A stretch of DNA of 64,000 nt from Enterobacter sp. JUb54 (lineage in GTDB: Bacteria; Pseudomonadota; Gammaproteobacteria; Enterobacterales; Enterobacteriaceae). The stretch covers positions 434,001-498,000 of the forward strand of contig NZ_CP060418.1 of NCBI RefSeq assembly GCF_014298075.1, read 5' to 3'. The position numbers were made by a program, and so were the translations under genes. Position 1 is the stretch's first letter. The number at the start of each line of letters is the position of its first letter. Positions 36,675 through 45,553 of this stretch are shown here, in pieces. Under the pieces are notes generated by a model. The model was given only the letters and a program-made list of their open reading frames with translations. It made no database searches and was not told the DNA's origin.

Positions 36675-37370
36675 TTAGGGGATAAATGCCAGGCCTTTGC
36701 CAAAAATGGCCCGGATGGGTAACACCACGCCATGAAGACGCGCTTTGTTACGCAGACGGCTGATCACCACGTCAATGCGGTGCAGCTCCGGTTCGCTCTC
36801 ATCGGGGAAAAGATAGGCGTGAAGATCGACTTTGCGGCAGACTTCGTTGCGGTTGTGCATCAGGCGAGCCAGCAGCCGGTGTTCTTGTTGCGTCAGCGGG
36901 AGCATCGCGCCGGAGGGGGCTATCAGGTTTTCAGGCTGCAATTGCCAGGACGCAGAGGCGGCCTGCTCGACGACAGGGGCTGAAGCCAATGAGGCGGCGC
37001 TCTCCTGTTTCAGCCGGGCGCCCAGCGAATGAAGGGTCTCTGCCAGAACGGCAAAATTGACCGGCTTGATAAGAAAACAGTCCGCGCCAAGATTAAATGC
37101 CTGCAGTTTATCCTGCTCATGTCCTCGGGCCGTCATCACCACAAGCCCGTATTCACCAAGCTCATGCAGGTAGTCCAGCACGCTGAAGCCGTCTTCGCCG
37201 GGCAGACCGATATCGATCAGCACCAAATCGACCGGATCGCGATGCAGCTGTCGCCAGAACGCCTCGGCGCTGTGCACGCCCCAGGCGCTGAAGCCACGAA
37301 AGCGCAGAAAGGCCAGCAGTTCGTCAAGGAGATCGACGCTGTCTTCAATGATAGCCACGCGTAATGTCAT
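36675..37370 (-). CDS. Response regulator, OmpR-like
   Basis: 231 aa. Receiver domain with acidic pair 'IIEDS', phosphoacceptor Asp53 in 'VLIDIGLPGEDG', Thr in 'VVMTARG' and Lys in 'FLIKPVN'; C-terminal region (about 150-231: 'LTQQEHRLLARLMHNRNEVC', 'IDVVISRLRNKA', 'IFGKGLAFIP') is a winged-helix output domain. Start overlaps the kinase stop by 4 nt, so the two form a cognate two-component pair. Target genes unknown. Confidence 0.9.
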   Translation of the reverse strand: MTLRVAIIEDSVDLLDELLAFLRFRGFSAWGVHSAEAFWRQLHRDPVDLVLIDIGLPGEDGFSVLDYLHELGEYGLVVMTARGHEQDKLQAFNLGADCFLIKPVNFAVLAETLHSLGARLKQESAASLASAPVVEQAASASWQLQPENLIAPSGAMLPLTQQEHRLLARLMHNRNEVCRKVDLHAYLFPDESEPELHRIDVVISRLRNKARLHGVVLPIRAIFGKGLAFIP

Positions 37371-39370
37371 GATTTTCTCTTGTGCGGTGATGGAGCATCC
37401 ACGGGAAGCGTGAGCGCAAATTCACAACCATCCGGGCTGTTGGTTATCAGCCACAGCTCGCCACCGTGCGCCTGGATGATTTGTCGGGCAACGTACAGCC
37501 CAAGACCGGTGCCGGCGGGGGTCGTGGTGCGAACGGAGCCACGCTGGTAACGCTCAAAAATCCGTTCCACCTGATCGCCGGCGATCCCCGGTCCCTGGTC
37601 GCGGATGCGAATTTCATAGTGGCCCACATTCGGATAGATATCGACCGCGATCTCGCCGGACGGGGAGTACTTGACCGCGTTGTCCAGCAGATTGGCCAGC
37701 GCAATGCACAGCAGTCCGCTATCAACGCACAGCGCCGGCGATGGCGTTTGTGAATCGACGGTTTTCCCGGCCAGCGTGACGGTAAAATAATGATTCAGGG
37801 AGAGTTCAACCACCGTTGCCGCCATATAGATCACCGGGAGCAGGTCGGCCTGTTGTTTATCGACATGCAGCGCGCTGGAAGATAAGCGGGCATCGGCCAG
37901 GCAGTTATCGGTTAGCTGGACCAGCCGTGTCGTTGCGCGCTGCATGCGATCCAGACGCGGCCCTTGCGCGGCTTCAGGGGTGCATAAGCGCAGATTTTCC
38001 AGCGCCCCCTGGATAACGGAGAGCGGCGTGCGGAACTCGTGCGCTACCATGCCCATAAACTGCCGCTGCTGAAAGCTTGCTTCGCGCTCGATCTGCAGTT
38101 CGCGGGTTAACTGCTGCTTTTGCATCAACCTGCGGTTTTCAGCCCGGATGCGCAGCACCGCGATGATCAGGACAGTGACAATATGCACGATCAGCGCGTA
38201 TTGCCAGGTCGAGTAAATGGCGTTATGAAAAGGGATCACGCCATGAACCGACAGCAGCGCCAGCGCGGCGGAGACCACGTAAACGGGAGGCAGCAGCCCC
38301 AGCAGAAAGGTGTGCAAATCGATGGCTTTGCGCCGCCAGAGGGCCCATGAGGTGAGCAGCAGAATAGGGGCAGCGATAAAGAACATCCCTGCCTCAATCT
38401 GCATCGCCAGGCCATAAAAGCCCAGCGGAACGCTGGCGAGAAGCACAACATTGACCGCAATAGCGGCGAGCAGCAGCTGGTGCAAGCGCGGCATATTCTT
38501 TTTAAGGTCAAACACCTCGCTATGCAGCCACAGCGCGGTGGCATAGCTGAGCAGCGACAGATAGCTGATCATCGCGTCCTGTACCGGGAGCACCGCGTCC
38601 CCGAAAAACCATTCAGGATAGCCGTGCAGCGCCGCCACCAGAGGATAGTTAAGGGAAAACAGGCAGATCCCCCACAGCAGGCGGCGACGTAACAACAAGG
38701 CGAGCCACAGGGCAACCCCGCTGGCAATGAAGGCCAGGCCAAAATAAAAACTCCAGAATGCGGTATCCCGGGTGGCCGCCTGTACAAATTCCTGCGGTGA
38801 GGAAAGCGTCGCCAACAGGATCAGGGTACTGCTGCTCTGCAGGCGGAACACGACATCGTAACCCGCGGCGCTCGGCGGCGCTGGCAAAATCAGGACGCTT
38901 TCCCGGTAATTGAGATCGCTATCGCGGGTAGAGGCGCGATCGCCAAAGGCTTTCAGCGTCCACGGAAGGTCACTCCCGGCGGGGCGATAATAGACGTTGA
39001 GATGATCGACAAAAGTTGGCCCTACCTGCAGCCAGCGTGGTTCACCCTGAAAGTACGAGGCCGGCAGACGGGTCTGCAGCCAGTAGGACTTCGGCGAATA
39101 GCCAAACGAAGGAATACGCTGCCCTGTACTGAGCGCACCCGGCGGTAACGCGAGAAAACCCTCCAGAGTCAGCGAATTGCTGCTGTCGGCATACCATTGT
39201 ACCGGCGTATCGAGGCCAATCTGCCGGGTTTGCGCACGGGCAGGGGGGCAATACTGAAGGCCGATGATGATGCCGCAGCAGATCCACAGCAGGACTCTGC
39301 GGCTCCAGACGATCGGGAGGATGGAGCCAGTAACGGCGCGGATATGATGCAAACTCGCCCCCTGCGGCAT
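37367..39370 (-). CDS. Sensor histidine kinase with 7TMR-DISM input
   Basis: Up to 667 aa. Signal-anchor helix near 25-40, periplasmic DISMED2-type beta domain (about 50-190), seven hydrophobic helices (about 205-405; 7TMR-DISM), then HisKA with phosphoacceptor His444 in 'MVAHEFRTPLSV' and HATPase ('NLLDNAVKYSP', 'RDQGPGIAG', 'GTGLGLYVARQI'). The DISMED2 fold is carbohydrate-binding-like, so a sugar or cell-surface ligand is plausible but unproven. First gene of the operon with the response regulator; the exact start codon among the N-terminal Met/Val codons is uncertain. Confidence 0.9.
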   Translation of the reverse strand: MPQGASLHHIRAVTGSILPIVWSRRVLLWICCGIIIGLQYCPPARAQTRQIGLDTPVQWYADSSNSLTLEGFLALPPGALSTGQRIPSFGYSPKSYWLQTRLPASYFQGEPRWLQVGPTFVDHLNVYYRPAGSDLPWTLKAFGDRASTRDSDLNYRESVLILPAPPSAAGYDVVFRLQSSSTLILLATLSSPQEFVQAATRDTAFWSFYFGLAFIASGVALWLALLLRRRLLWGICLFSLNYPLVAALHGYPEWFFGDAVLPVQDAMISYLSLLSYATALWLHSEVFDLKKNMPRLHQLLLAAIAVNVVLLASVPLGFYGLAMQIEAGMFFIAAPILLLTSWALWRRKAIDLHTFLLGLLPPVYVVSAALALLSVHGVIPFHNAIYSTWQYALIVHIVTVLIIAVLRIRAENRRLMQKQQLTRELQIEREASFQQRQFMGMVAHEFRTPLSVIQGALENLRLCTPEAAQGPRLDRMQRATTRLVQLTDNCLADARLSSSALHVDKQQADLLPVIYMAATVVELSLNHYFTVTLAGKTVDSQTPSPALCVDSGLLCIALANLLDNAVKYSPSGEIAVDIYPNVGHYEIRIRDQGPGIAGDQVERIFERYQRGSVRTTTPAGTGLGLYVARQIIQAHGGELWLITNSPDGCEFALTLPVDAPSPHKRKS

Positions 39371-39561
39371 GGATCAATAAAAAGAAATAAAATAGCCAAT
39401 GCTCGCGGTAACTTGCACAGGCCATCCCCCGGGATCCGGGAGTTTATTAATGAGGTTCTAATGGCAAAGCATTCTGCGGCGGACAACGAGATTATTCCAG
39501 CGATATTTACAAAAGGTGCTACTGGACGGATCTGTTCTCCAGGCCGCGCCAGTACAGGGAT

Positions 39562-39690
39562 TCAGCAGGTTGGTTGGGGCGTGAACGGTGGAATATGATG
39601 CTGCTGCGGCGGTGCGGCAATATAAAGCACTACAGGCGGCGCAATGAATACGAGAATAAAACCACAAATGAACCAAAAGGAGCTGCGCAT
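39562..39690 (-). CDS. Possible small membrane protein, 42 aa
   Basis: ORF beginning 50 nt after the yegD stop on the same strand: Met-Arg-Ser-Ser, then a hydrophobic helix (FWFICGFILVFIAPPVVLYI) and a Pro/Gln/His-rich tail (AAPPQQHHIPPFTPQPTC). Composition is convincingly protein-like and membrane-like, but the ribosome site is weak. Could be co-transcribed with yegD. No family recognised. Confidence 0.4.
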   Translation of the reverse strand: MRSSFWFICGFILVFIAPPVVLYIAAPPQQHHIPPFTPQPTC

Positions 39691-39714
39691 TCCATGCGCC
39701 GACGGGTTCAATAG

Positions 39715-39733
39715 CGGGGCAGATCCTGCCCCG
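39715..39733 (-). terminator. Hairpin downstream of yegD
   Basis: Perfect 8-bp stem CGGGGCAG (39715-39722) / CTGCCCCG (39726-39733) with a 3-nt loop, 7 bp after the yegD stop. No U-tract, so it may be an mRNA-stabilising or attenuating structure before the small ORF. Confidence 0.4.
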
Positions 39734-39739
39734 TAAAGA

Positions 39740-41092
39740 TCAGGCGAACACCACCTGCGCCCAGCGGGCCAGCCCGGCGGTGACCGAGCCAAAATCATCG
39801 CCACCGGCAATCGGTATGCCCGGCAGATGCGCCGCCAGCGCTTTCTTAATCAGCGGGGAGCGAGCGCTACCGCCGGTAAGATAGATGACATCCGGCGTTT
39901 CGCGGCTGTTGTCCAGCGCCAGCTGAACCTGCTCCATGATCCGCGTCAGCGGTTGGTTTAACGCCGCTTCCAGCCCCTGTTGGCTGATTGCCGTCGCCAG
40001 TTCGTCGCCGATAAACGGCAGTCCGGTGGTGACGTTGTCCTGGGCCGAGAGGGCAATTTTGCTCTCTTCCGCGCTGCGTACCAGGCGATAACCGAGACGC
40101 TGGCGCCAGACCTTCAGCAGCAGCGCCACTTTTTCGCCGTCGCGGGCATCGCGCAGCAGATCGTTGAGCAGTCGACCGTTGGCCGTGCTGTAGAACTCGG
40201 TTTGTGCCGGAACATCGTTAATCGCTACCGCGTTCCACCACGGCAGGACCGGCAAGGCAATCCCTTTCTCGGTCTCTCCGCCCATGCCCAGCAGCGGCAT
40301 CAGACATTTAAATGCCAGCGCGATGTCGAGATCGTTACCGCCGACGCGACAGCCGCTGTGGCCCAGCAGGCTCTGCTGGCGGTCGGCTTTCTGGCGCCAC
40401 TGCGGCCCCATCAGCAACAATGAACAGTCGGTGGTACCGCCGCCGATATCGACCACCAGCACGCGTTTTTCATCGCTCAGGGTGGCTTCGAAATCCAGGC
40501 CGGCAGCGACCGGCTCAAACTGGAAAACCACGTCGTTAAACCCGGCGCGTTTTGCCGCGCGTTCCAGAATCCCCTGCGCCTGGGTATTGGCCTCATCACC
40601 GCCGAGTCCCTGGAAGTTGATCGGTCGACCAATCACTGCCTGGTCGATATTCTGACTCAGTTGGTTTTGCGCCTGCTGTTTAATGTGCAGCATCATGGCG
40701 CACACCAGGTCTTCAAACACCGCGACCTGCTGCGGCTTGAGGCCGCTGGCACCGAGGAAGGATTTTGGCGATTTAACGAAGTACACCTCTTCCGGGTCGT
40801 CAACGTACTGATGCAGCGAGGCAAGGCCAAACTGGACGCTGTTGCCGAGGACGTCAATGTCTTCATCGCGGTTGTAGTTAATGGCGCGACGCAGCAGGGC
40901 CTGGTTTTCATCACCGTTTGGCGGCACCTGATGATGGCGGAAGAGCCATTCGCTGACCGCTTCGCGGGTCGGCGCGGACAACATTGACGGTAGCAGCGTG
41001 CTGCCGTTTTCCAGCGTTAACAAATGCGGCTGATTATCGCGCATCACCGCAACGGAACAGTTGGCGGTTCCGTAGTCAAAACCAATAAACAT
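39740..41092 (-). CDS. yegD: Hsp70-like chaperone-family protein YegD
   Basis: Actin-like ATPase-fold protein of the Hsp70 superfamily, 450 aa, lacking the Hsp70 substrate-binding domain; physiological role not established. 'FIGFDYGTANCSVAVM' (phosphate 1), 'VLVVDIGGGTTDCSLLLM' (phosphate 2) and 'VIYLTGGSARSPLI' (adenosine motif) are visible. The open frame extends 58 codons upstream, but ATG at 41092 gives the E. coli N-terminus and length. Divergent from alkA. Confidence 0.95.
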   Translation of the reverse strand: MFIGFDYGTANCSVAVMRDNQPHLLTLENGSTLLPSMLSAPTREAVSEWLFRHHQVPPNGDENQALLRRAINYNRDEDIDVLGNSVQFGLASLHQYVDDPEEVYFVKSPKSFLGASGLKPQQVAVFEDLVCAMMLHIKQQAQNQLSQNIDQAVIGRPINFQGLGGDEANTQAQGILERAAKRAGFNDVVFQFEPVAAGLDFEATLSDEKRVLVVDIGGGTTDCSLLLMGPQWRQKADRQQSLLGHSGCRVGGNDLDIALAFKCLMPLLGMGGETEKGIALPVLPWWNAVAINDVPAQTEFYSTANGRLLNDLLRDARDGEKVALLLKVWRQRLGYRLVRSAEESKIALSAQDNVTTGLPFIGDELATAISQQGLEAALNQPLTRIMEQVQLALDNSRETPDVIYLTGGSARSPLIKKALAAHLPGIPIAGGDDFGSVTAGLARWAQVVFA

Positions 41093-41241
41093 GACCTGAA
41101 AATCCCCATGCCAGTGAAGAAGGGGGGCGACTTTAGCGGATTGCCGCCATCGCGACAACTGGAATTTAAAAGCAAGGCCCGTCAGAGACAAAGCGTCTAT
41201 GATTGATGCATTTAATAAGGGTAGATGAAGAAGGAGAGAGA

Positions 41242-42090
41242 ATGACGCTGTTACCGTGGAAGCCACCTTATGACCAGCAATGGATTTTTGATTTTCTGCG
41301 TGCGCGTGCGGTGACGGGCATTGAAACCTTTGGAGAAGGGCATTATGCCCGCAGTTTTTCGCTGGCGGACCACCACGGTTTAATTAAGGTGGTGCCCGAT
41401 GAGGCGGCGCAAGGATTACGGGTGACGTTATCGCCTGGCCTGTTGCCGGTGGCGGAGGAGTGCTTCGCCCGGGTGGCGCGCCTGTTTGACCTGGACTGCG
41501 ATCCGCAGCAGGTGGCGCAGGTGCTGGGACCGCTGGCCAGAGGGCGGCCAGGATTGCGGTTACCTGGTTCACTCGACGCGTTTGAACAGGCGGTGCGTGC
41601 GGTACTGGGACAACTGGTCAGCGTGGCGATGGCGGCGAAGCTGACGGCTAAAGTGGTGGCGGCCTATGGCGAGCCGCTGGCGGATGCGCCGGGCTACTTC
41701 CTTTTTCCGGAACCGCAGGCGCTGGCGAGTGCGGTTCCGCTGGCGTTGAAGGCCACCGGAATGTCGCTGCGCCGCGCCGAAGCCTTAATTCATCTGGCGC
41801 AGGCGGCCATCGACGGCCAGCTTCCGCTGGTGGCGCCGGACGATATCGATGCCGGGATGAAGCAGCTGCAGACGCTGCCGGGCATTGGCCGGTGGACCGC
41901 AAGCTATTTTGCCCTGCGCGGCTGGCAGGCGAAGGATATCTTTTTGCCGGATGATTATCTGATTAAACAGCGGTTCAGTGGCATGACGCCAGCACGTATT
42001 GGCCATTATGCTCGACGCTGGCAGCCGTGGCGTTCCTACGCGTTATTGCACATCTGGTATACAGAAGGGTGGTCTCCGACGCAGGAATAG
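41242..42090 (+). CDS. alkA: 3-methyladenine DNA glycosylase II AlkA
   Basis: Base-excision repair glycosylase, 282 aa, removing alkylated purines. N-terminal TBP-like domain then HhH-GPD: 'LPGIGRWTASYFALRGW' with catalytic Asp in 'FLPDDYLIKQRF'. 'DAFEQAVRAVLGQLVSVAMA' is the conserved core helix pair. ATG at 41242 is chosen for its AAGGAGAG site and match to AlkA N-termini; upstream in-frame codons are rejected. In E. coli the gene is an Ada regulon member; no Ada box is asserted here. Confidence 0.96.
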   Translation: MTLLPWKPPYDQQWIFDFLRARAVTGIETFGEGHYARSFSLADHHGLIKVVPDEAAQGLRVTLSPGLLPVAEECFARVARLFDLDCDPQQVAQVLGPLARGRPGLRLPGSLDAFEQAVRAVLGQLVSVAMAAKLTAKVVAAYGEPLADAPGYFLFPEPQALASAVPLALKATGMSLRRAEALIHLAQAAIDGQLPLVAPDDIDAGMKQLQTLPGIGRWTASYFALRGWQAKDIFLPDDYLIKQRFSGMTPARIGHYARRWQPWRSYALLHIWYTEGWSPTQE

Positions 42091-42235
42091 CGTTGTGGGG
42101 CGCATACCTCTGGTATCGCCGGGCTGAAATCCCTATAATTGCCGCGTTTGACGGTCAATCGTCACCCTTCCAATACACAAATTCATTCAGAGCGTTGTGT
42201 ATATACATCCAGGTTAATCAGGTCGCAAAAAAGTT

Positions 42236-42877
42236 ATGACTGATACGTCTCATCAGTGCGTCATTATAGGTATCGCCGGCGCATCGGCTTCGGGGAAAAG
42301 TCTTATCGCCAGCACGCTGTATCGCGAATTACGTGAACAGGTCGGCGATGAACATATTGGCGTTATTCCGGAAGACAGCTACTACAAAGATCAAAGTCAT
42401 TTGTCGATGGAAGAGCGTGTTAAAACGAACTACGACCATCCGAGCTCGATGGATCATAGCTTGCTGTTCCAGCATCTGCAGATGCTGAAAAGCGGCCAGC
42501 CCATTGAATTACCGGTTTACAGCTATGTTGAACATACGCGTATGCCGGAAACTGTCCACATTGAACCGAAGAAAGTGATTATCCTCGAGGGGATTTTGTT
42601 GCTGACCGACGTGCGCCTGCGTAATGAGCTGAGCTTCTCGATCTTCGTCGATACGCCGCTGGATATTTGCCTGATGCGCCGCATCAAGCGCGACGTCAAT
42701 GAGCGCGGTCGCTCAATGGACTCGGTAATGGCGCAGTATCAGAAAACCGTTCGCCCGATGTTCCTGCAGTTTATCGATCCCTCTAAGCAATATGCCGACA
42801 TTATTGTGCCTCGCGGCGGTAAGAACCGGATTGCGATTGATATTCTTAAGGCAAAAATCAGCCAGTTCTTTGAATAA
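42236..42877 (+). CDS. udk: Uridine kinase
   Basis: Phosphorylates uridine and cytidine in pyrimidine salvage. 213 aa as in E. coli. P-loop '[11 protein letters not shown]' at residues about 12-22, '[11 protein letters not shown]', '[12 protein letters not shown]', and the lid region '[20 protein letters not shown]'. Precedes dcd as in other Enterobacteriaceae, about 90 nt apart. Confidence 0.97.
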   Translation: MTDTSHQCVIIGIAGASASGKSLIASTLYRELREQVGDEHIGVIPEDSYYKDQSHLSMEERVKTNYDHPSSMDHSLLFQHLQMLKSGQPIELPVYSYVEHTRMPETVHIEPKKVIILEGILLLTDVRLRNELSFSIFVDTPLDICLMRRIKRDVNERGRSMDSVMAQYQKTVRPMFLQFIDPSKQYADIIVPRGGKNRIAIDILKAKISQFFE

Positions 42878-42967
42878 CACAGACGAATTGTGTAACGTGC
42901 AAAGAGAATCTACATTGCCCTTAGCCCCGGAAGGTCTTGGGGCGTCACGCCTTAAAGGAGAGCGCTC

Positions 42968-43549
42968 ATGCGTCTGTGCGACCGAGATATAGAAGCCTGG
43001 TTGGATGAAGGACGGCTGGTCATTAACCCGCGTCCACCTGTTGAGCGGATTAACGGCGCGACCGTTGATGTTCGGCTGGGGAATAAATTCCGCACATTCC
43101 GTGGGCACACCGCGCCCTTTATTGACCTCAGCGGGCCGAAGGCTGAAGTCGCCGCCGCGCTGGAACGGGTAATGAGCGAAGAGATTGTGTTGCCGGAAGG
43201 CGAGGCGTTCTACCTGCATCCGGGAGAGCTGGCGCTGGCGGTGACCTATGAGTCAGTGACGCTGCCGGCCGATCTCGTCGGCTGGCTGGACGGTCGTTCC
43301 TCGCTGGCGCGTCTGGGTCTGATGGTGCACGTGACCGCGCACCGTATCGATCCGGGCTGGTCTGGCTGCATCGTACTGGAGTTTTTCAACTCCGGTAAGC
43401 TGCCGCTGGCGCTGCGCCCGGGGATGCCTATCGGCGCGTTGAGTTTTGAGCCGCTGTCAGGCCCTGCGGCACGGCCCTATAACCGCCGTGAAGACGCCAA
43501 ATATCGCGACCAGCAGGGCGCGGTGGCGAGTCGAATCGACAAGGACTGA
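42968..43549 (+). CDS. dcd: dCTP deaminase
   Basis: Homotrimeric enzyme making dUTP from dCTP for thymidylate synthesis; 193 aa. Signature '[20 protein letters not shown]' with active-site Arg/Ser, and catalytic Glu in 'IVLEFFNSG'. Strong ribosome site AAAGGAG before ATG. Followed 27 nt later by asmA, the usual udk-dcd-asmA order. Confidence 0.97.
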   Translation: MRLCDRDIEAWLDEGRLVINPRPPVERINGATVDVRLGNKFRTFRGHTAPFIDLSGPKAEVAAALERVMSEEIVLPEGEAFYLHPGELALAVTYESVTLPADLVGWLDGRSSLARLGLMVHVTAHRIDPGWSGCIVLEFFNSGKLPLALRPGMPIGALSFEPLSGPAARPYNRREDAKYRDQQGAVASRIDKD

Positions 43550-43576
43550 TAACGTAAGCGGTGTACTGAGGGTGCC

Positions 43577-45424
43577 ATGAGACGAATTCTGACAACGCTA
43601 ATGATCTTGCTGGCGGTGGTAGTCGCCGGGCTAACCGCGTTGGTATTGCTGGTCAATCCCAACGATTTTCGTTCCTATATGGTGCATAAGGTGGCGGAAC
43701 GTAGCGGTTATCAGCTCGAACTCGATGGCCCGCTGCGCTGGCATGTCTGGCCGCAGTTGAGCATTCTCTCAGGCCGTATGACGCTGACCGCGCCGGGCGC
43801 CGCTGAGCCGGTGGTGCGCGCGGACAACATGCGTCTTGACGTGGCGCTAATGCCGCTGCTTTCGCATCAACTGCAGGTTAAGCAGGTGATGTTAAAAGGC
43901 GCGGTTATCCAGCTGACGCCGCAGACCGAAGCCGTGCGCCGCCAGGATGCGCCAGTGGTCCCGCACGACAACACGCTGCCATTGGTGCCGGAAGATAACG
44001 GCTGGTCTTACGATGTCAGAAAGCTGCAGGTGGCGGATAGCGTCCTGTTCTTCCAGCACGAAGACGGTGAGCAGGTAACGGTACGCGATATTCGCCTGCA
44101 GATGGAGCAGGATGAAAATCACCACGCCACGCTCGATTTCTCCGGGCGGGTCAACCGCGACCAGCGTGACTTAGCGCTCTCTTTCTCCGCCGAGGTGCAG
44201 GGCGGCGACTATCCTCATTCTTTAAAAGCCGATATCTCTCAACTGAACTGGCAGCTGCGCGGCGCGGAACTCCCGGCTGAAGGCGTCAGCGGGCAGGGTA
44301 GCCTGGAGGCGAGCTGGCAGGAAAATGAGAAAAAAATCAGCTTCGATAATCTCAATCTGACTGCTAACGGCAGCGCGATTAGCGGTGATGCCAGCGTGGT
44401 ATTAGGCGATCGGGCGGACTGGAACCTCAATCTTCACGCCACCACGCTCGATCTCGACAGCCTGCTGATTCACAGCTCTCCCGCGACCGATGCGGGGGCG
44501 ACTCAGCAGGGACAAAGCCAGCCGCGACAGCTGCGCCCGGTGATTGCCGATAGCGATATTCAAAGCGATTATGCGAGTCTGCGCGGATTCAGTGCCCATC
44601 TGTCGCTGGCGGCCGACCAGCTGCAGTGGCGGGGCATGAAGTTTACCCAGGTGAAAAGTGACATTACTAACCAACTGGGGCTGCTGACCATCAATCAGCT
44701 GCAAGGTGAACTGGATGGCGGCGTGATATCGCTCCCCGGCCGCCTTGACGTGCGTGGTGATACCTCACAGGCATCCTTCCAGCCAAAACTGGATAATGTC
44801 GAGATTGCGACCATCCTGAAAGCGTTTAATTATTCGCTGAATCTGACCGGGAAACTCTCTTTAACCGGCGATTTCTCTGGCGAAAGAATTGATGCCGATG
44901 ATTTCCGTCGTCGCTGGCAGGGTGACGCTCAGCTGCGGATGAGCGATACCCGCACGGAAGGGCTTAACTTCCAGCAACTGGTCCAGCAGGCCGTAGAGCG
45001 TAGTACCAACGTTCAGGCACAGCAAAACTACGATAACGCGACGCGTCTGGATGCGATGAGCAGCGAACTGCAGCTGGCGCAGGGGCAGGTGACCCTGAAG
45101 AATCTGCAGGGGCAATCAGAGATGATGGCGTTGACCGGGCAGGGCGACCTTAACCTGCTGAAAGAAAATTGCGATATGCACTTTAACGTCCGCGTGCTCG
45201 GTGGCTGGAAAGGTGAAAGCAAGCTTATCGACAAGCTCAAACAGACGGCGATTCCGTTGCGTATCTACGGCAAATGGCAGGAGTTAAGCTACAGCCTGCA
45301 GGTCGATCAGGTGCTGCGTCGGCAGTTGCAGGATGAAGCCAAACAACGCCTTAACGACTGGATGGAGCGCAATAAGAACACCCAGGACGGCAAAGACGTG
45401 AAGAAGTTGCTCGATAAGCATTAA
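43577..45424 (+). CDS. asmA: AsmA family envelope protein
   Basis: 615 aa inner-membrane-anchored periplasmic protein (E. coli 617). N-terminal helix residues 6-28, then the AsmA/Vps13-like bridge fold ('VNPNDFRSYMVHKVAERSGY', 'GPLRWHVWPQLSI'), ending in the conserved 'LRRQLQDEAKQRLNDWMERN' region. AsmA-like proteins are implicated in phospholipid transport and outer-membrane assembly. Third gene of udk-dcd-asmA. Confidence 0.96.
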   Translation: MRRILTTLMILLAVVVAGLTALVLLVNPNDFRSYMVHKVAERSGYQLELDGPLRWHVWPQLSILSGRMTLTAPGAAEPVVRADNMRLDVALMPLLSHQLQVKQVMLKGAVIQLTPQTEAVRRQDAPVVPHDNTLPLVPEDNGWSYDVRKLQVADSVLFFQHEDGEQVTVRDIRLQMEQDENHHATLDFSGRVNRDQRDLALSFSAEVQGGDYPHSLKADISQLNWQLRGAELPAEGVSGQGSLEASWQENEKKISFDNLNLTANGSAISGDASVVLGDRADWNLNLHATTLDLDSLLIHSSPATDAGATQQGQSQPRQLRPVIADSDIQSDYASLRGFSAHLSLAADQLQWRGMKFTQVKSDITNQLGLLTINQLQGELDGGVISLPGRLDVRGDTSQASFQPKLDNVEIATILKAFNYSLNLTGKLSLTGDFSGERIDADDFRRRWQGDAQLRMSDTRTEGLNFQQLVQQAVERSTNVQAQQNYDNATRLDAMSSELQLAQGQVTLKNLQGQSEMMALTGQGDLNLLKENCDMHFNVRVLGGWKGESKLIDKLKQTAIPLRIYGKWQELSYSLQVDQVLRRQLQDEAKQRLNDWMERNKNTQDGKDVKKLLDKH

Positions 45425-45451
45425 GCCGCGTTGAGTATCTTGCATCTGTAT

Positions 45452-45533
45452 GGCCCGGGTAGCGGCGCTCAGCGCCTTATCCGGGCCACTCGTATTAGCC
45501 TGTAGCCCCGGAAAGCGGTAGCGCAACCGGGGG
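45452..45533. repeat. BIME: two REP units between convergent asmA and yegH
   Basis: REP unit 1 at 45452-45486 (GGCCCGGGTAGCGGCG...CCGGGCC) and REP unit 2 at about 45501-45533 (TGTAGCCCCGGAAAGCGG...CCGGGG), oppositely oriented, filling the gap between convergent stop codons. Such BIMEs bind gyrase and stabilise mRNA 3' ends. Confidence 0.75.
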
Positions 45534-45553
45534 AACGGTGTCACCGACTGGCA

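Noticed and set aside
36335-36678. Two overlapping small plus frames (63 and 78 codons)
   Set aside because: Different frames over a perfect hairpin, no ribosome site, no protein-like pattern.
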